Shown one piece after another: positions 1 to 11,707 of a DNA stretch of 64,000 nt. How positions within the stretch are numbered: the stretch's first letter is position 1; each line of letters starts with the position of its first letter. Where the stretch lies: the NCBI RefSeq assembly GCF_001659605.2, contig NC_035174.2, positions 27,765,529 through 27,829,528 on the forward strand, in the 5' to 3' direction. This DNA comes from Manihot esculenta (lineage: Eukaryota; Streptophyta; Magnoliopsida; Malpighiales; Euphorbiaceae). The position numbers and the translations under genes are program-made. The notes beneath the pieces are model-generated. The model ran no database searches. It was not told the DNA's origin and saw only the letters and a program-made list of their open reading frames with translations.

Positions 1-964
1 GAGCCAGCTGCTTCAGAGTTCTCTTCAGAGCTAGCAAAGAGGTGAAGTGGAATAAACTTTAAGTTTTAAAGCAAATTAATGAAATGTTTTAGCATGATTC
101 ACGCATCATGAATGCCATGAGATATATTAGGTTGTTTGCATTAGAATTCACGAATATGTTGCATTGCATACTTTGTTTGTTGATGTGGATGAATGTTGAA
201 TGATCCATTAGCTCTTGTATGTCATGATAGCCTATGTGAGTCCAGGTGTGCCTGCTACGGCTCTACGCCCCTGGCACTATGACAGATTATGCCTGCTACG
301 GCTCTACGCCCCCGGCATGTATAAGTAAGAAAGATAGGGGCTAAATGGTGACAAGTTCATCCTTGTTGTGAAATGTTTGTGTTATGGCGCATACATGAAA
401 GCATGATTTAAATTGATGTTTTATTATTCTGCTCACTGGGCTCTAGTAGCTCACCCCACTCCCTTTATCCCCAGAGTTGCAGGTACAGGATAGATCAGGA
501 AGTCGGCTAGAGTGAAGTTAAGTCATGTATGTTGTAATAGATAGTAGTGGACATGAACATGATGTAATGAGTATTTATGACCATGTAATGTAATGAATGA
601 TTCGATGATGTATTGAGGATTATAGTAGTGCTTGACCTAGAGGTGTGTGAATCCCCATTATGTTCAGAGTGTTTAATGAGTAATGATGTTAATGACCATG
701 ATTATCCAAGCTGATATGTATGATGATGATACCCCATTGGAGTATTTGATGAGGACTCCAGTGTGGGGTTTATGTATGATTTTGTGCATGCACAGGTTTT
801 GCTTGGATAAGAGAAAAGAAAAATTTTTACAGATCATGTATATGTTGTTATGTATGGGATTCCACAGGTTTACAGGAGGTATGTAGGCTTGCTACGGGTC
901 CCGGCGGCCTTAAGCCGATCTGGATCCTAGCGCCGGTTACGGGTCGGATTTCCGGGTCGTTACA
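1..964 (+). mobile_element. Chromovirus (Ty3/gypsy) LTR, 3' part, cut by the window start
   Basis: The stretch parallels the right half of the solo LTR at 14856-15875. Shared landmarks are the block around 'GAGCTAGC..AGAGGTG', the 'CTCACTGGGCTCTAGTAGC' block and the ending 'GGATCCTAGCGCCGG..GGTCGTTACA'. It holds a short imperfect repeat, 'GTGCCTGCTACGGCTCTACG', near 247-310. The LTR ends at 964 with the family terminus GTTACA. Whether it is a solo LTR or the 3' LTR of a full element cannot be told, because its left part is outside the window. Confidence 0.85.
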
Positions 965-968
965 AATA

Positions 969-1947
969 TGATAAAGGACTATTTAAACTCCGTCAGGAGT
1001 TTTAACCAATATCATTTGGCTAAGACAAAATAAGAGAAAAGATAGGCTAGAAGACGAAAAGTCTTATTGAAATTTCTCAAAGATTGAAAAGTGAGTTTCT
1101 AATAGGCAAAGGAGGCTATTTATAATAGAAACAAAACCCTAATATGCAAAATATACGAAAATACCTAAAATATCCAAAAAAATAATTAAAATACAAAATT
1201 GACCCCTAAATGATGGAATTTCCATATCGAACTTCGTGACTAAGTCTATGGCCCTTGTCACACTTTTAAAAGTCATGCATCTCGAAATTTCCTTTCCGAA
1301 AAGCTATCGTGGGTCTCTATCGGACGTCGGCAGCAAAAGTTAGGTCCGGTCTAAGTCTACCGTAAAGTCCAAGGCTAGTTGCTCCATGTCACAATGCCTA
1401 TGTTCTTGACCTCCCATATGAGATGAAAATTTTCAAGACGTTTAATGTGGCAGATCTATTTCAGTACTACCCTGTTGATGACAACTCGAGGTCGAGTTCT
1501 TTACAAGTGGAAGGGAATGACCTAGAGCAACTAGCCTTAGACTTTATGACAAACTTGGACCGGCCCTAACTTTTCCTGCCGACGTCCGATAGAGACCCAC
1601 GATAGCTTTTCAGAAAGAAAATTTCAAGAAACATGACTTTCAAAAGTGTGATGAGGGCCGAGGGCTGTAGGCCTAGTCACAAAGTTCGATATGGAAATTT
1701 CATTGCTTAGGGGGTCAATTTTGCATTTTAATTATTTTTTTGGATATTTTGGATATTTTTATAATTTTACATATTAGGGTTTTGTTTCTATTATAAATAG
1801 CCTCCTTTACCTATTAGAAACTCACTGTTCAAACTTTGAGAAATTTTAATAAGACTTTTCATCTTTTGGCCTATCTTTTCTCTTATTTCGTCTTAGTCAA
1901 ATGATATTGGTTAAAACTTCTGACAGAGTTTAAATAGTCCTTTATCA
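969..1947. mobile_element. Foldback structure: two oppositely oriented gypsy-type LTRs around 126 bp of internal sequence
   Basis: Positions 969-1391 are an imperfect inverted repeat of 1518-1947. The outer ends read TGATAAAGGACTATTTAAAC on the left and its near complement ending CCTTTATCA on the right. A single copy of the same sequence, flanked by a 5-bp target duplication, sits at 35435-35856, so each arm is an LTR of about 425 bp. The 126 bp between the arms encodes the end of a gypsy polyprotein reading into the right arm, as expected just before a 3' LTR. The left arm is in the wrong orientation for a normal element. No target duplication is visible: the flanks read AAATA and CTGAC, which join to form the uninterrupted spacer sequence seen elsewhere. 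Confidence 0.8.
1393..1517 (+). pseudogene. Gypsy polyprotein C-terminal fragment (after integrase)
   Basis: About 41 open codons contain the sequence [20 protein letters not shown] followed by a short acidic and serine tail (NSRSSSLQ). This is the familiar last segment of plant Ty3/gypsy polyproteins, where the integrase C-terminal domain gives way to '(T/S)FNV(A/S)DL..Y'. It lies directly before the plus-oriented LTR at 1518, its normal place in an element. Nothing upstream of it survives because the inverted LTR copy begins at 1391. It is a relic with no function expected. Confidence 0.7.
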
Positions 1948-2142
1948 CTGACAAAAATAATAAAATATATTAAGTTTGATAAATATTATTCACATGAAAT
2001 TTCAGGATATCATTTAAAGGAAAGAAACGATTTTATGTGCAAAGTTAAAAGGGGATAATACCAAAGATAAGATGGAACCATTTTCTTAGTCTTTAAAAGC
2101 ACTTAAAAAGAAAGAAAATATAATCACTTATGCAAATCTATA

Positions 2143-2180
<38 letters not shown>

Positions 2181-2826
2181 AAAATTTTTATGAGACATGA
2201 TAGAATTCATTAACTTAAATATTAAAAAATTCTTGTAAAAATTACATGTTTTTGTTTGGATTAAAATATTTAAAAAATTACTATTTGATTAAAAATAAAT
2301 TAAATTCAACCTGCTTCAAAGCAATTAAATTTGTAGTACATTGCAAGAGTCACAAAAAATAAAACTATGTCAATTCTCAATCCAAAACAAAGACTCCATT
2401 TGTTTACAACTCGATAATGATAAGCTATTTTTGAAAAGCATAATTAAGAGGAAAAATAAAAGGCAAGGAAATGGAAATGATAAGAAAAAATAATAAAAAA
2501 AAAGAAAATCTAGAAAACAATTAACCAAGACAAACAAAGGACTAGAGTAGTAGCTTTAAATATTCCTTTTACACTCGTGCTTCAACATAATAAAATAATA
2601 ATTTATTTCTTATAATAGAGCCTACATAAATTTGAGGATTTATTATTATTATCAGAATTTAATGATAGTGCCTTATATTTTCTCGAGATCTAGCATAGAA
2701 AACTAAGATACTTTTTCATAAAAATAGAAGGTGAGATTTCTTGATTCTTGAGAAAAATTTCCCTAGTGGAAATGTATTCGATGATGGCCATAAACCTGCC
2801 AGCATATATTTGTGCCATGTCAATCG
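1948..2826. repeat. AT-rich spacer, tail of one TAA/TAR-array unit
   Basis: This matches 32360-33289 and 56520-57399 over most of its length. It has a minisatellite remnant ('GACAAAAATAATAAAATAT'), the block 'CAGGATATCATTTAAAGGAAAG', an (AT)17 microsatellite at 2145-2178, and the end 'GTGCCATGTCAATCG' where copia-1 is inserted. In the two other copies this tail runs straight into TAA/TAR exon 1, so it was joined to the exon 1 copy now starting near 28300. No gene is seen in it. Confidence 0.75.
2145..2178. repeat. (AT)17 microsatellite
   Basis: This is an uninterrupted AT dinucleotide run. The same position in the paralogous spacer holds (AT)15 at 32553-32582, and a shorter run lies near 56710-56725, so this is a conserved but length-variable site of the spacer. 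Confidence 0.95.
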
Positions 2827-3024
2827 TAAAAGGAAGAGAGAAATAGATGGAAGAAATCGTGCGTTGTATTGTATTGCAATTGTCTTTAAATAGACTCTGT
2901 AAGTTTATAAATATACAAATATGAGATTTAAACCAAATCTGTTAGGATATTGGTTTATCAAGATAAGTTTAAAAATATACAAATATGATATTTAAACCAA
3001 ATCTGTTAGGATATTGGTTTATCA
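2827..3024 (-). repeat. Copia-1 3' LTR
   Basis: This 198-bp LTR begins TGATAAACC and ends CCTTTTA in element orientation, so its termini are TG and TA rather than TG and CA. It carries an internal direct repeat of about 60 bp ('AAATATACAAATATGA..'). A G-rich polypurine tract (GCGGGGGAG) lies just inside the element at 3025-3033. Confidence 0.9.
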
Positions 3025-3555
3025 CTCCCCCGCAAGATTGAGGTACCATCAAGGACACCAATCTTGGATCTCTGATGAGTAAAACTGGTTTTGATCAATG
3101 GCTTTGTCAACAAATCAGCCAATTGACCCTTAGAGGACACATGAGCAACTCGTATTTTTCCTTTGTGAACTAAGTCTTGTACGAAATAAATATCAATTTC
3201 GATATGCTTCATTTTCGTATGAAATACTGGGTTTTGACAAGTGTAAGTAGTAGAAATGTTGTCACAATAAATGGACAGTGAATTGTCTTACAACTGAACT
3301 CCAAGTTTAAATAATAGAGACTTGACCCACATTACCTCAAAAGCTGTTGTTGCTACCGCACGATATTTAGCTTCCGTAGATGACCGAGCAACGGATTTTT
3401 GCTTTCTAAAAGACCAAGAAAATGGACTACTGCCAAGATACAGGATATACCCCGTAGTCGATGTTCTATCCATAGGATCCCTAGCCCAATACGCATTTGA
3501 AAAAGCATGAAACTTAAGAGAAGATTGTGGTTTAATAAGAATGCCATAATAAAGA
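3025..3555 (-). pseudogene. Copia-1 RNase H and pol C-terminus
   Basis: The minus-strand frames give MDRTSTTGYILYLGSSPFSW, then SSTEAKYRAVA, CDNISTTYTCQNPVFHTKMK and finally QLADLLTKPL, which is the normal order of a copia RNase H domain. The typical aspartate-containing start is altered to 'SNAYWA', and the domain is split by at least one stop (after KLGVQL). In the element this fragment continues from the RT fragment at 15881. The two were separated when a chromovirus inserted at 3561 and duplicated GTGGA. Confidence 0.88.
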
Positions 3556-3560
3556 GTGGA

Positions 3561-4830
3561 TGTAATACCCGGCTAGACTTCGGTATCGGAATTCCTACCG
3601 TCCGGTGGAATCTCGGATGTCGGAAACCTCTAGAAGGGTAAAATCATGTTTTTATAAAATGTTTTAATGTATTTTATGATTTTAAGTAAGAAAGGAATTG
3701 AGTTTTGAATGAAAAAGACCATGGAGGCATTTCCAGGTTCGGCCGCCGAACATGGGATAGTTTAGGGGGGCAAGTTAGGCTTCCGAAAGTGGCTCAGGTT
3801 CGGCCGCCGAACCCCATGTTCGGCCGCCGAACTTGCATGAGTTTTGGAGGCACTTTAGGCTGTCGAAGGGTGGTCTAGCCAGCCCCTATTTAAGGGCTCC
3901 ATGGCTGAAACGGGCGAGTTTTCTCTCCATTTTCGGCCAACGGTGAGTCCATGCTCTCCCATGGTTGTTTTTGATGATTTTCGTCAAATCCTTTAAGTTT
4001 TAACCAGTTTTATCTTGGTTTGAAGATATTTGAGCAAAAAGAGCAAGTTTGGAGCTTAGAGACCAAATGAGCGAGATCTCCCCCATCTCCAAGTTAGGAT
4101 CGTTTCTCCTCTAGATCTTCAAGAGGTAAGCTTCGATCCTACCATTCTTGTATGTTTTAAGTAAGTTTTATGAAGATTTGTGGGGTAGAAATGCATGTTT
4201 AAGTTATTTTTGAGTTTATGGGTTAATGTTGAGTTTTTGAGCAATATGGGTTGTTTATGTATGTTTGATGTGTTGTAGTTGGGGTTTAGGATAGTTTGAG
4301 ACCCCTATATGTTTGTTGGCTTGAGTTTGCTTGTTGTAGAATAGGAAAATGCATGATTGAATGTTTTGGGAGGCAATGTGCATGTTGGAGGTTGAGTTCT
4401 GCCCTTTGGAAGAACTCAGGTTCGGCAGCCGAAGGGACTTTCGGCCGCCGAACCTGCCTGTGGAGGCCAGCCTTTGGCTGCCGAACCCTGCCCCCGAAAG
4501 TAGACTTTCGGCTCTGGAAGGGAGTTTCGGTCGCCGAAGGTGCCGCCGAACATGCATGAGTTTCGTCTCTGGAAGGAATCTTCGGCCGCCGAAAGTGCCG
4601 CCGAAGGTGCATGGCTTTCGTCTCTGGAGGGACTTTCGGCCGCCGAACCTACCGCCGAAAGTGCTCTGTCCAGCCTTCCTTTGCATGATTTCTATGATTG
4701 TTTTAAGGTGTTTTAGGGGAGTTTTTGGGGAGTATTTTAGAGTCTTGTTCATGTATGTTTGGTCCCTCATTTGAGTCCACCTGTGTAGGTTCGGACCCGA
4801 GGAACTGAGGACCCTAGCATTGAGACAACT
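3561..4830 (+). mobile_element. Chromovirus solo LTR, left half
   Basis: The LTR begins TGTAATACCCGGCTAGAC at 3561 after the target sequence GTGGA and runs to 4830, where Gypsy-1 is inserted after CAACT. The right half is 14856-15875, followed by a second GTGGA. The two halves add up to one LTR of about 2.29 kb with no internal region, so the element is reduced to a solo LTR. It has a TATA-like TATTTAAG at 3887 and several copies of the 13-bp inverted repeat TTCGGCCGCCGAA, including a pair at 3799 and 3819. The open frames here come from that repeat and are not genes. Confidence 0.93.
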
Positions 4831-7162
4831 TGTAACGACCTGAAAATCGGACCGCTACCGGCGCTAGGATTCAGGTCGGCTTAAGGCCACCGGAACCCGT
4901 AGCAAGCCTGACATAAAACCTGTAAACCTGCTTAATCCCATACATGATCAAGAATATACATAAAAATTAAAACTTTTCTTTCATACATTCTCTCATACCC
5001 CAAACTCAACCTGTGCATGCACTGAACATAGACATAATCATAAACATTGACCCCTCTGTGGGATCTCATCAATGCCCCAATGGGCGATACAACATAAGTT
5101 GAGTTGGTTTACATAAACATCATAAGACATCTAAGATCATGTATTAAAAGGGATAACAATATTCTATGGTCAAGCACACCTCTATCATCCATAAGCCTCA
5201 TTACATTACATGTCTAAACTGTACTTTTACATAACATCAAATACATTTATCATGTCCACACTATCTATTACTTAGACGAGACTTCAATACTCTTGCCGAC
5301 CTCCTGGTCTACCCTGTACCTGCAAACCTGGGGGATTAGGGAGATGGGTTAGCTACTAGAGCCCAGTGAGCAGAATAATAAAACATTCAAAACATATGAT
5401 AACATGGAATGCATCACATCACAGCTAATCACATCAAGGATGAACTTGTCACAAGTAGCCCTCTACATAGTCCAACTGTGCCAGAACGTAGAATGGGTCA
5501 TGGTCTTTCTCTTACATAGCATAACATAACATTCCAACTGTGCCAGAACGTAGAATGGGTCCTGGTCTTTCTCTTACATAGTGCCAGCGAACGTAGAATG
5601 GGTCCCACTGGTCTTACATTCCGTACCGTACATATCACATCGTCACATCATAGATCGAGGGCTATGGATCATCCAACATTCATCCACATCAACATTAAAA
5701 TATGCAATGCAACATATTCGTGAATTCTAATGCAAACAACCTAAATCATCACATGGCATTCATGATGCATGAACATGCTCAGAACTTTACAATTGATTTA
5801 CTTTAAAACGTAAAGGTTTATTCTACTCACCTCTGGATAGCTCTGACCAGACACTGGAGCAGCTGACTCACTGCTGGGACCCTCGGTTCCTCGGGTCCGA
5901 ACCTACACAGGTGGACTCAAATGAGGGACCAAACAACTAGAACATAACTCTAAAAATATCCCCCAAAAACCCTCTAAAACTCCTCAAAACATCCATGCAA
6001 AAACATGCAAAGGAAGGCTGGACAGGGCACTTTCGGCGGCAGGTTCGGCGGCCGAAAGTCCCTCCAGAGCCGAAAGTTAGGCAGGTTCGGCGGCACCTTC
6101 GGCGGCCGAAACTCCCAGACAGAGACGAAACTTGTGCATGTTCGGCGGCACTTTCGGCGGCCGAAACTGCCCTCCAGAGACGAAAGTCCTCTTTCGGGGG
6201 CAGGCTTCGGCAGCTAAAAGGCTTGCCTCCCAGGCAGGTTCGGCGGCCGAAAGTCCTTCGGCTGCCGAACCTGGTTTCTGCCAAAGGGCAGAAACTTGGT
6301 TCCTCATGCACATTTGCCTCCCAAAACCATCCAAACATACATAAACCTATCCTACAACATTCCCAATCATACACAAACAAGCATACAAGCTCCTAGGGGC
6401 TTCAAACCATCAAAAACCCCAACTACAACACATCAAACAACTCACATTGTTCATAAACACATATTAAACCCATAAACCTAACCATGAGCTAAACATGCAT
6501 TCTACCCCATAGATCTACTTAAAACTTACTTAAAACATGCCATAAGCTCAAGATCGACCCTTACCTCTTGAAGATCGAGAGGCGAACGACCCTAGCTTGG
6601 AAAATGGGAGAGAGAGAGTTCCTTGAACCTCCAAGCTCTAAAACTTGCTCAAAAGCTCAAAATCTTCAAAATAAGGGTAAAACTAATGAAAATCGAGAAG
6701 GATTTGAAGGAAGAAACTCAAAACTGGTGAGGGATGGCGGAGAGCTCACCTTGGCCGAAAATGGGGAAAAAGCTCGCCCATTTTCGGCTAAGGGACCCCT
6801 TTATAGGTGGCTGGCCAGGCCACGTTCGGGAGCCGAAAGTGCCTCCGCATGCATGCCATGTTCGGCGGCCGAATTTGAGGTTCGGCGGCCGAACCTGGAC
6901 TTGCCTCACTTATGCTTTCGGGGGCTTAAAGCACTCCCGAAGTGCATGCTTGTTCGGCGGCCGAACTTGAGGTTCGGCGGCCGAACCTGAGTTTTCCTCC
7001 AAGGTTGTTTTCATGCAAAAACTCATTTCCTTTTTACTTAAAAACATAAAACACATTAAAATATTTTATGAAAACATGTTCCTACCCTGCTAGAGGCTTT
7101 CGACATCCGAGATTCCACCGGACGGTAGGAATTCCGATACCGGAGTCTAGCCGGGTATTACA
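4831..7162 (-). repeat. Gypsy-1 3' LTR
   Basis: This LTR runs, in element orientation, from TGTAATACCCGG (plus-strand end at 7162) to GGTCGTTACA (plus-strand start at 4831). The TATA-like box TATAAAGG is at 6798-6805 on the minus strand. Copies of TTCGGCGGCCGAA cluster at about 6040-6255 and 6858-6985. A tandem module around 'CCAACTGTGCCAGAACGTAG' lies at 5478-5620. The purine-rich tract GGGGAGGAGAA adjoins it at 7163-7173. Confidence 0.93.
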
Positions 7163-7268
7163 TTCTCCTCCCCTTAAGAACATTCGTCCCCGAATGTTCA
7201 CCAACTAACACATAGCATGGCATAAACAAAACATACATATAAGCATATGGACTCACAAGGAACTAACC

Positions 7269-7946
7269 TTAGAAAAGATAAGGGTATTGCTGGAGCATGG
7301 ACTCCCGTGTCTCCCAAGTGCATTCTTCCAAATTGTGGTGGTTCCACAGGACTTTCACCATTGGGATTTCCTTGTTTCTCAGCTTCCTGATCTGGGTGTC
7401 TATGATCCGTACTAGCTGCTCAACATAAGTGAGATCCTCGTGGATCTCCACATTAGGCTCACTAAGAACCTTGTCCGGATCTGACACAAACTTCCTCAAC
7501 ATGGAAACATGGAAAACCGGATGGATTCTCTCCATAGAAGCAGGTAAATCCAGCTTGTACGACACATTCCCAATCTTTTGCAAGATTTCAAAGGGTCCGA
7601 TGTATCGTGGGGCTAGTTTACCTTTCTTCCCAAAGCGAACCACTCCTTTCATAGGAGACACCTTGAGCAATACCAGATCCCCCTCCTGAAACTCTATTTG
7701 TCTTCTGCGGATGTCTGCATAACTCTTCTGTCTGCTTACAGCAGTCTTTATCCTTTCTCTGATTATGGGTACTATCCTGCTGGTAATTTCTACTAGCTCA
7801 GGCCCTGCCAAGGCCTTTTCTCCAACTTCTTCCCAGCAAACAGGTGATCTGCACTTCCTCCCATACAAAGCTTCATATGGAGCCATCCCGATGCTAGCAT
7901 GATGGCTGTTATTGTAGACAAAATCCACCAAGGGTAGATGCTGCCT
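7269..7946 (-). pseudogene. Gypsy-1 integrase C-terminal domain and chromodomain
   Basis: The open part has 220 codons. It starts with VDFVYNNSHHASIGMAPYEA, the end of the integrase core, continues through the GPF-type C-terminal domain (FGKKGKLAPRYIGPFEILQK), and ends with a chromodomain: LTYVEQLVRIIDTQIRKLRN, then VKVLWNHHNLEECTWE. In chromoviruses this domain is thought to steer integration toward marked chromatin. A TAG stop where tryptophan is expected (FGGS-stop-RQHLPLVDF) separates it from the upstream integrase core, so the protein cannot be made in one piece. Confidence 0.92.
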
Positions 7947-8672
7947 CTAAGAACCGCCAAAGTCCAGCACACACATTCTAAGCATATCCTCTATGGTCTG
8001 GATGGTCCTTTCTGATTGTCCGTCCGTCTGTGGATGGAAAGCAGTGCTAAAATCCAACCTGGTACCCATGGCGTTCTGCAGACTCCGCCAAAATCTAGAG
8101 GTGAACTGGGGCCCTCTATCGAACACTATCGAAACAGGAACCCCATGCAGTCTGACGATCTCATCGACATACACCTGCGCCAACTTGTCCACAGAATAGC
8201 CACTCCTGACAGGGATGAAGTGAGCAGATTTGGTGAGTCTGTCCACAATCACCCATATGGAGTCCAATCTGTTGGACGTCGCCGGTAACCCCACTACGAA
8301 GTCCATAGCTATATTCTCCCATTTCCACTCTGGAATAGGTAGCGGGTTAAGCATTCCAGCCGGCTTCTGATGTTCCAGTTTCACCCTCTGACACACTTCG
8401 CAGGCTGACACAAACTGTGCCACTTCTCTCTTCATAGCTGGCCACCAATAAACCTTCTTCAGATCTTGATACATCTTGGTGGCTCCGGGGTGAACGCTGT
8501 ATCTTGCATTATGAGCTTCTCTCATAATGTCTCCTTTTAGCCCTATGTCATCTGGTACACATAGTCTGCTCTCATAGCGAAGGATCCCTTTGCTGTCGAA
8601 TCTGAACTCACTATCTTTGCCTGACTGAACAGTCCTGGCAATCTTCACTAACTCTGGGTCCTCATGCTGTTT
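7947..8672 (-). pseudogene. Gypsy-1 integrase zinc-binding and catalytic core
   Basis: The frame shows the HHCC zinc-binding module (HNARYSVHPGATK with CEVCQR). The catalytic triad follows: aspartate in WENIAMDFVVGLPAT, aspartate in IVFDRGPQFTSRFW, and glutamate in FHPQTDGQSERTIQ. All three acidic residues are present. The usual 'SDRDPRFTS' is changed to 'FDRGPQFTS'. The segment is in frame with the RNase H fragment upstream, with only one stop between them (8673-8675), and ends at a second stop at 7947. It would insert element cDNA into chromosomes if intact. Confidence 0.93.
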
Positions 8673-9220
8673 CTAAGCCACCTGCTCCAGAAACACGGGT
8701 GCCACTCTCATCTGGGCTACCAAAGCACCTGTACCAGACAACTCCAACTGTAGACCTTCCTCAACGAGCTTGTAAAACTCTTTCACTACTGGCCTCCTCT
8801 CTGCCGATATGTGGGATAAACTGCCGAGTGATTTCCGGCTTAAGGCGTCTGCCACAACATTCGCCTTACCCGGATGGTACTGAATCTTGCAATCATAGTC
8901 ACTCAGCAGCTCCACCCATCTTCTCTGTCTCAAGTTCAAATCTCTTGGACTCAGGATGTACTGCAGGCTCTTATGATCTATGAAGATCTCACATTTAACC
9001 CCATAGAGGTAGTGCCTCCACATCTTGAGTGCAAAGATTATTGCTGCCATCTCCAAGTCATGTGTGGGGTAATTCAACTCATGCTTCTTCAGCTGTCTAG
9101 AAGCATAAGCAATTACCCTTTCATTCTGCATTAACACACAACCCAGTCCCACTCGGGACGCATCACAGAAAACTGTGAAATCCTCATTGCTAGCTGGCAA
9201 AGCTAACATTGGTGCTGACG
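8673..9220 (-). pseudogene. Gypsy-1 RNase H domain
   Basis: This is a 178-codon open segment. The domain has the expected motifs in order: [45 protein letters not shown] and [16 protein letters not shown], so the acidic residues (D, E, D, D) are kept. It lies one frame away from the RT segment, which ends at 9221 after EELKRG. A single-base loss near 9222-9232 explains the shift. It ends at a stop after FLEQVA, and the same frame continues into integrase. Confidence 0.93.
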
Positions 9221-11707
9221 TTACCCTCTTTTGAGCTCTTCAAAACTCTCTTCGCACTGGTCAGTCCACACAAACTTCTGATTCTTCCTGGTTAATCTGG
9301 TCAGAGGAGCTGCAATCTTTGAGAAGTCCTGGACGAACCTCCTGTAGTAACCTGCCAAACCCAAGAAACTTCTAATCTCTGTCACTGAAGTGGGTCTAGG
9401 CCAGTTAGCCACAACTTCTATCTTCTTGGGGTCCACCTCTATCCCATTTCCTGACACAACATGCCCCAAGAATGAAATGCTCCTCAGCCAGAACTCACAC
9501 TTAGAGAACTTGGCATACAAGCCATGTTCTCTCAAGATCTGCAGAACTAACCTCAGATGATGGGCATGCTCCTCTGCATTCCTGGAATACACTAAGATAT
9601 CATCTATGAAGACAATAACAAAGTGATCCAGGTATTGGCTAAACACTCTGTTCATGAGATCCATGAATGCTGCAGGGGCGTTGGTTAACCCGAACGGCAT
9701 TACAAGGAACTCAAAATGCCCATATCTGGTCCTGAAAGCTGTCTTTGGCACATCTTCTTCTCTTATCCTCAGCTGATGGTACCCAGATCTCAGATCTATT
9801 TTGGAGAAACAACCCGCTCCGGCTAGCTGGTCGAATAGATCGTCGATTCTTGGCAGAGGGTACCTATTCTTGGTAATGACTTTGTTCAACTGCCTGTAGT
9901 CGATACAAAGTCTAAGGGATCCATCCTTCTTCCTCACAAACAAGACCGGAGCACCCCAAGGTGAGGTACTCTGTTGGATGAAGCCCTTTTCTACCAGCTC
10001 TTGCAACTGCTCTTTCAACTCCTTCAACTCGGCTGGAGCCATCCTGTAGGGAGGGATAGAGATCGGTCTAGTTCCAGGCATCAACTCTATCTCGAACTCT
10101 ATCTCCCTAGCAGGTGGTAAACCTGGAAGCTCGTCTGGAAAAACATCCTGAAATTCTCTGACAACTGGCACTGAGGCTGGCTCCCTGACCTGACTATCTA
10201 GCTCTCTCACATGAGCCAAATACCCCTGACATCCCTTCCTAAGCAACCTACGAGCCTGAAGAGCTGATATCAGACCTTTAGGTGTACCCCTCTTATCTCC
10301 TCTGAAGACAATCTCTGACCCGTTCTGATCTCTGAACCTGACTACCTTGTCTCTGCAGTCCAAGGTAGCACCATGGGTAGATAGCCAATCCACCCCTAGA
10401 ATGACGTCAAAGTCTGTCAAATCTAGAACCCCAAGGTCGGCGGAGAGGCATCTTCCCTCAACAAAAACTGGACTGTACTGGCAGACTGACTCTGCCACTG
10501 ACGGGTCACACTTGGGTCCACTGACCCATAGGGGACACTCTAACCCAGAGACTATCAGACCCAACCTCTCAACGGCTCTCGGAGCAATAAAAGAATGAGA
10601 TGCACCTGGGTCCATTAATGCATACACATCAGAACACCCAATGACGAGATTACCTGACACCACGGTGTGGGATGTGTTAGCCTCCTGCTGAGTCATGGTG
10701 AAGATCCTGGTTGGAGCTGATGGACCTTCACCTCGAGAACCAGAAGAAGAGGCTGCCCCTCTCTCTCTACCTCTGCCACTGACCTGAGTTGTGGCTGGAG
10801 CTGCTGGCTGTGCCACACTACCAGAAGCTGTCTGCTGGGGATGGCCCATAAAAGGTGCTCTAGGACACTTCCGAGCCATGTGTCCCTCCTGTCCACATCT
10901 GAAGCATGCATTAGTCCCAGCTCGACACACTCCCTTGTGCGGCCTCCCACACCTTAGGCATTCTGTACCATCTGAGCCTGAGCTCGAGCCACCGCCTAAT
11001 CCCAGACCGGATTTCAACTTACTCCAAAACTTGTTCTTCTTCGGCTTCTTGGTGGTGTTATCCCACCTCTTACTACCTGAGCTCTGAGAAGAGGGACCTA
11101 GCCCTCCTCTGCCTGGGGTCTTAACCCCTAAAGACTGGGTCACTGACTGCTTCACTGACCCCTCAACTATAGCACTCGCCTCCATCCTTCGCGCCATATC
11201 CACCACAGTGTGGAAACTTTCCCTCTCAACTGACTGAATCAAAGAGGAGTACCTAGAATGCAGCTTCATAACATATCTCTTGGCTTTCTTCGAATCCGTA
11301 TCTAGAGCTTGCCCTGAAAAAGGCAATAGCTCCAATAATTTATCCGTGTACTCCTCTATACTCATGTGCTCTGTCTGCCTCAGCTGCTCAAACTCAATCA
11401 TCTTTAGTTCTCTGGAACTTTCTGGAAAAGCCCATCCAGCGAACTCATTTGCAAATTCCTCCCATGTCATGCCGTCTAGTCTTGGGTCCACATAACACTT
11501 GAACCATTCCCGTGCCTTCTTGCACTTTAAAGTGAACCCTGCCATCTGAATGGCCCTGCTGTCATCTGCCCCTAGTTCATCAGTGATCGTCTTCACTACT
11601 CTTAGGTACTCAAAGGGATCATCCCCTGACTTGTATTTGGGAGCATCCAGCTTAAGGTAATCTGTCATCTTTACCTTACTCCCACCGGCTGAGCTAGGTC
11701 TAGAAGG
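9221..11707 (-). pseudogene. Gypsy-1 gag core, zinc knuckles, protease and reverse transcriptase
   Basis: This long open segment (815 codons from the first methionine at 11668) begins with the retrotransposon gag core ([20 protein letters not shown], then [13 protein letters not shown]). A basic linker and two zinc-binding motifs follow, [12 protein letters not shown] and [14 protein letters not shown] (about residues 237-268). The protease motif reads [12 protein letters not shown], so the usual D-T-G is D-P-G, which should inactivate it. RT follows with [20 protein letters not shown] and [11 protein letters not shown], the catalytic double aspartate being present. It is in the same frame as the gag N-terminus upstream, separated from it by one TAA. 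Confidence 0.93.

Noticed and set aside
683..886. Small open frame in the LTR at the left edge
   Set aside because: It lies within a recognised LTR and has no counterpart in the other family LTRs.
969..1947. A MITE or other DNA transposon with long terminal inverted repeats
   Set aside because: The arms match a gypsy-type solo LTR at 35435 that has TG..CA ends and a 5-bp target duplication, and the centre encodes a gypsy polyprotein tail.
4255..4774. Long overlapping frames on both strands with FGGRFGGR, RRPKVP or SAAE repeats (also near 5937-6990, 13625-14678, 20144-20840, 36640-37050, 46058-46387, 50811-51278)
   Set aside because: They are translations of the repeated TTCGGCGGCCGAA motif inside LTRs. 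They are open in several frames at once, differ between copies, and have no start context or homology expected of a gene.
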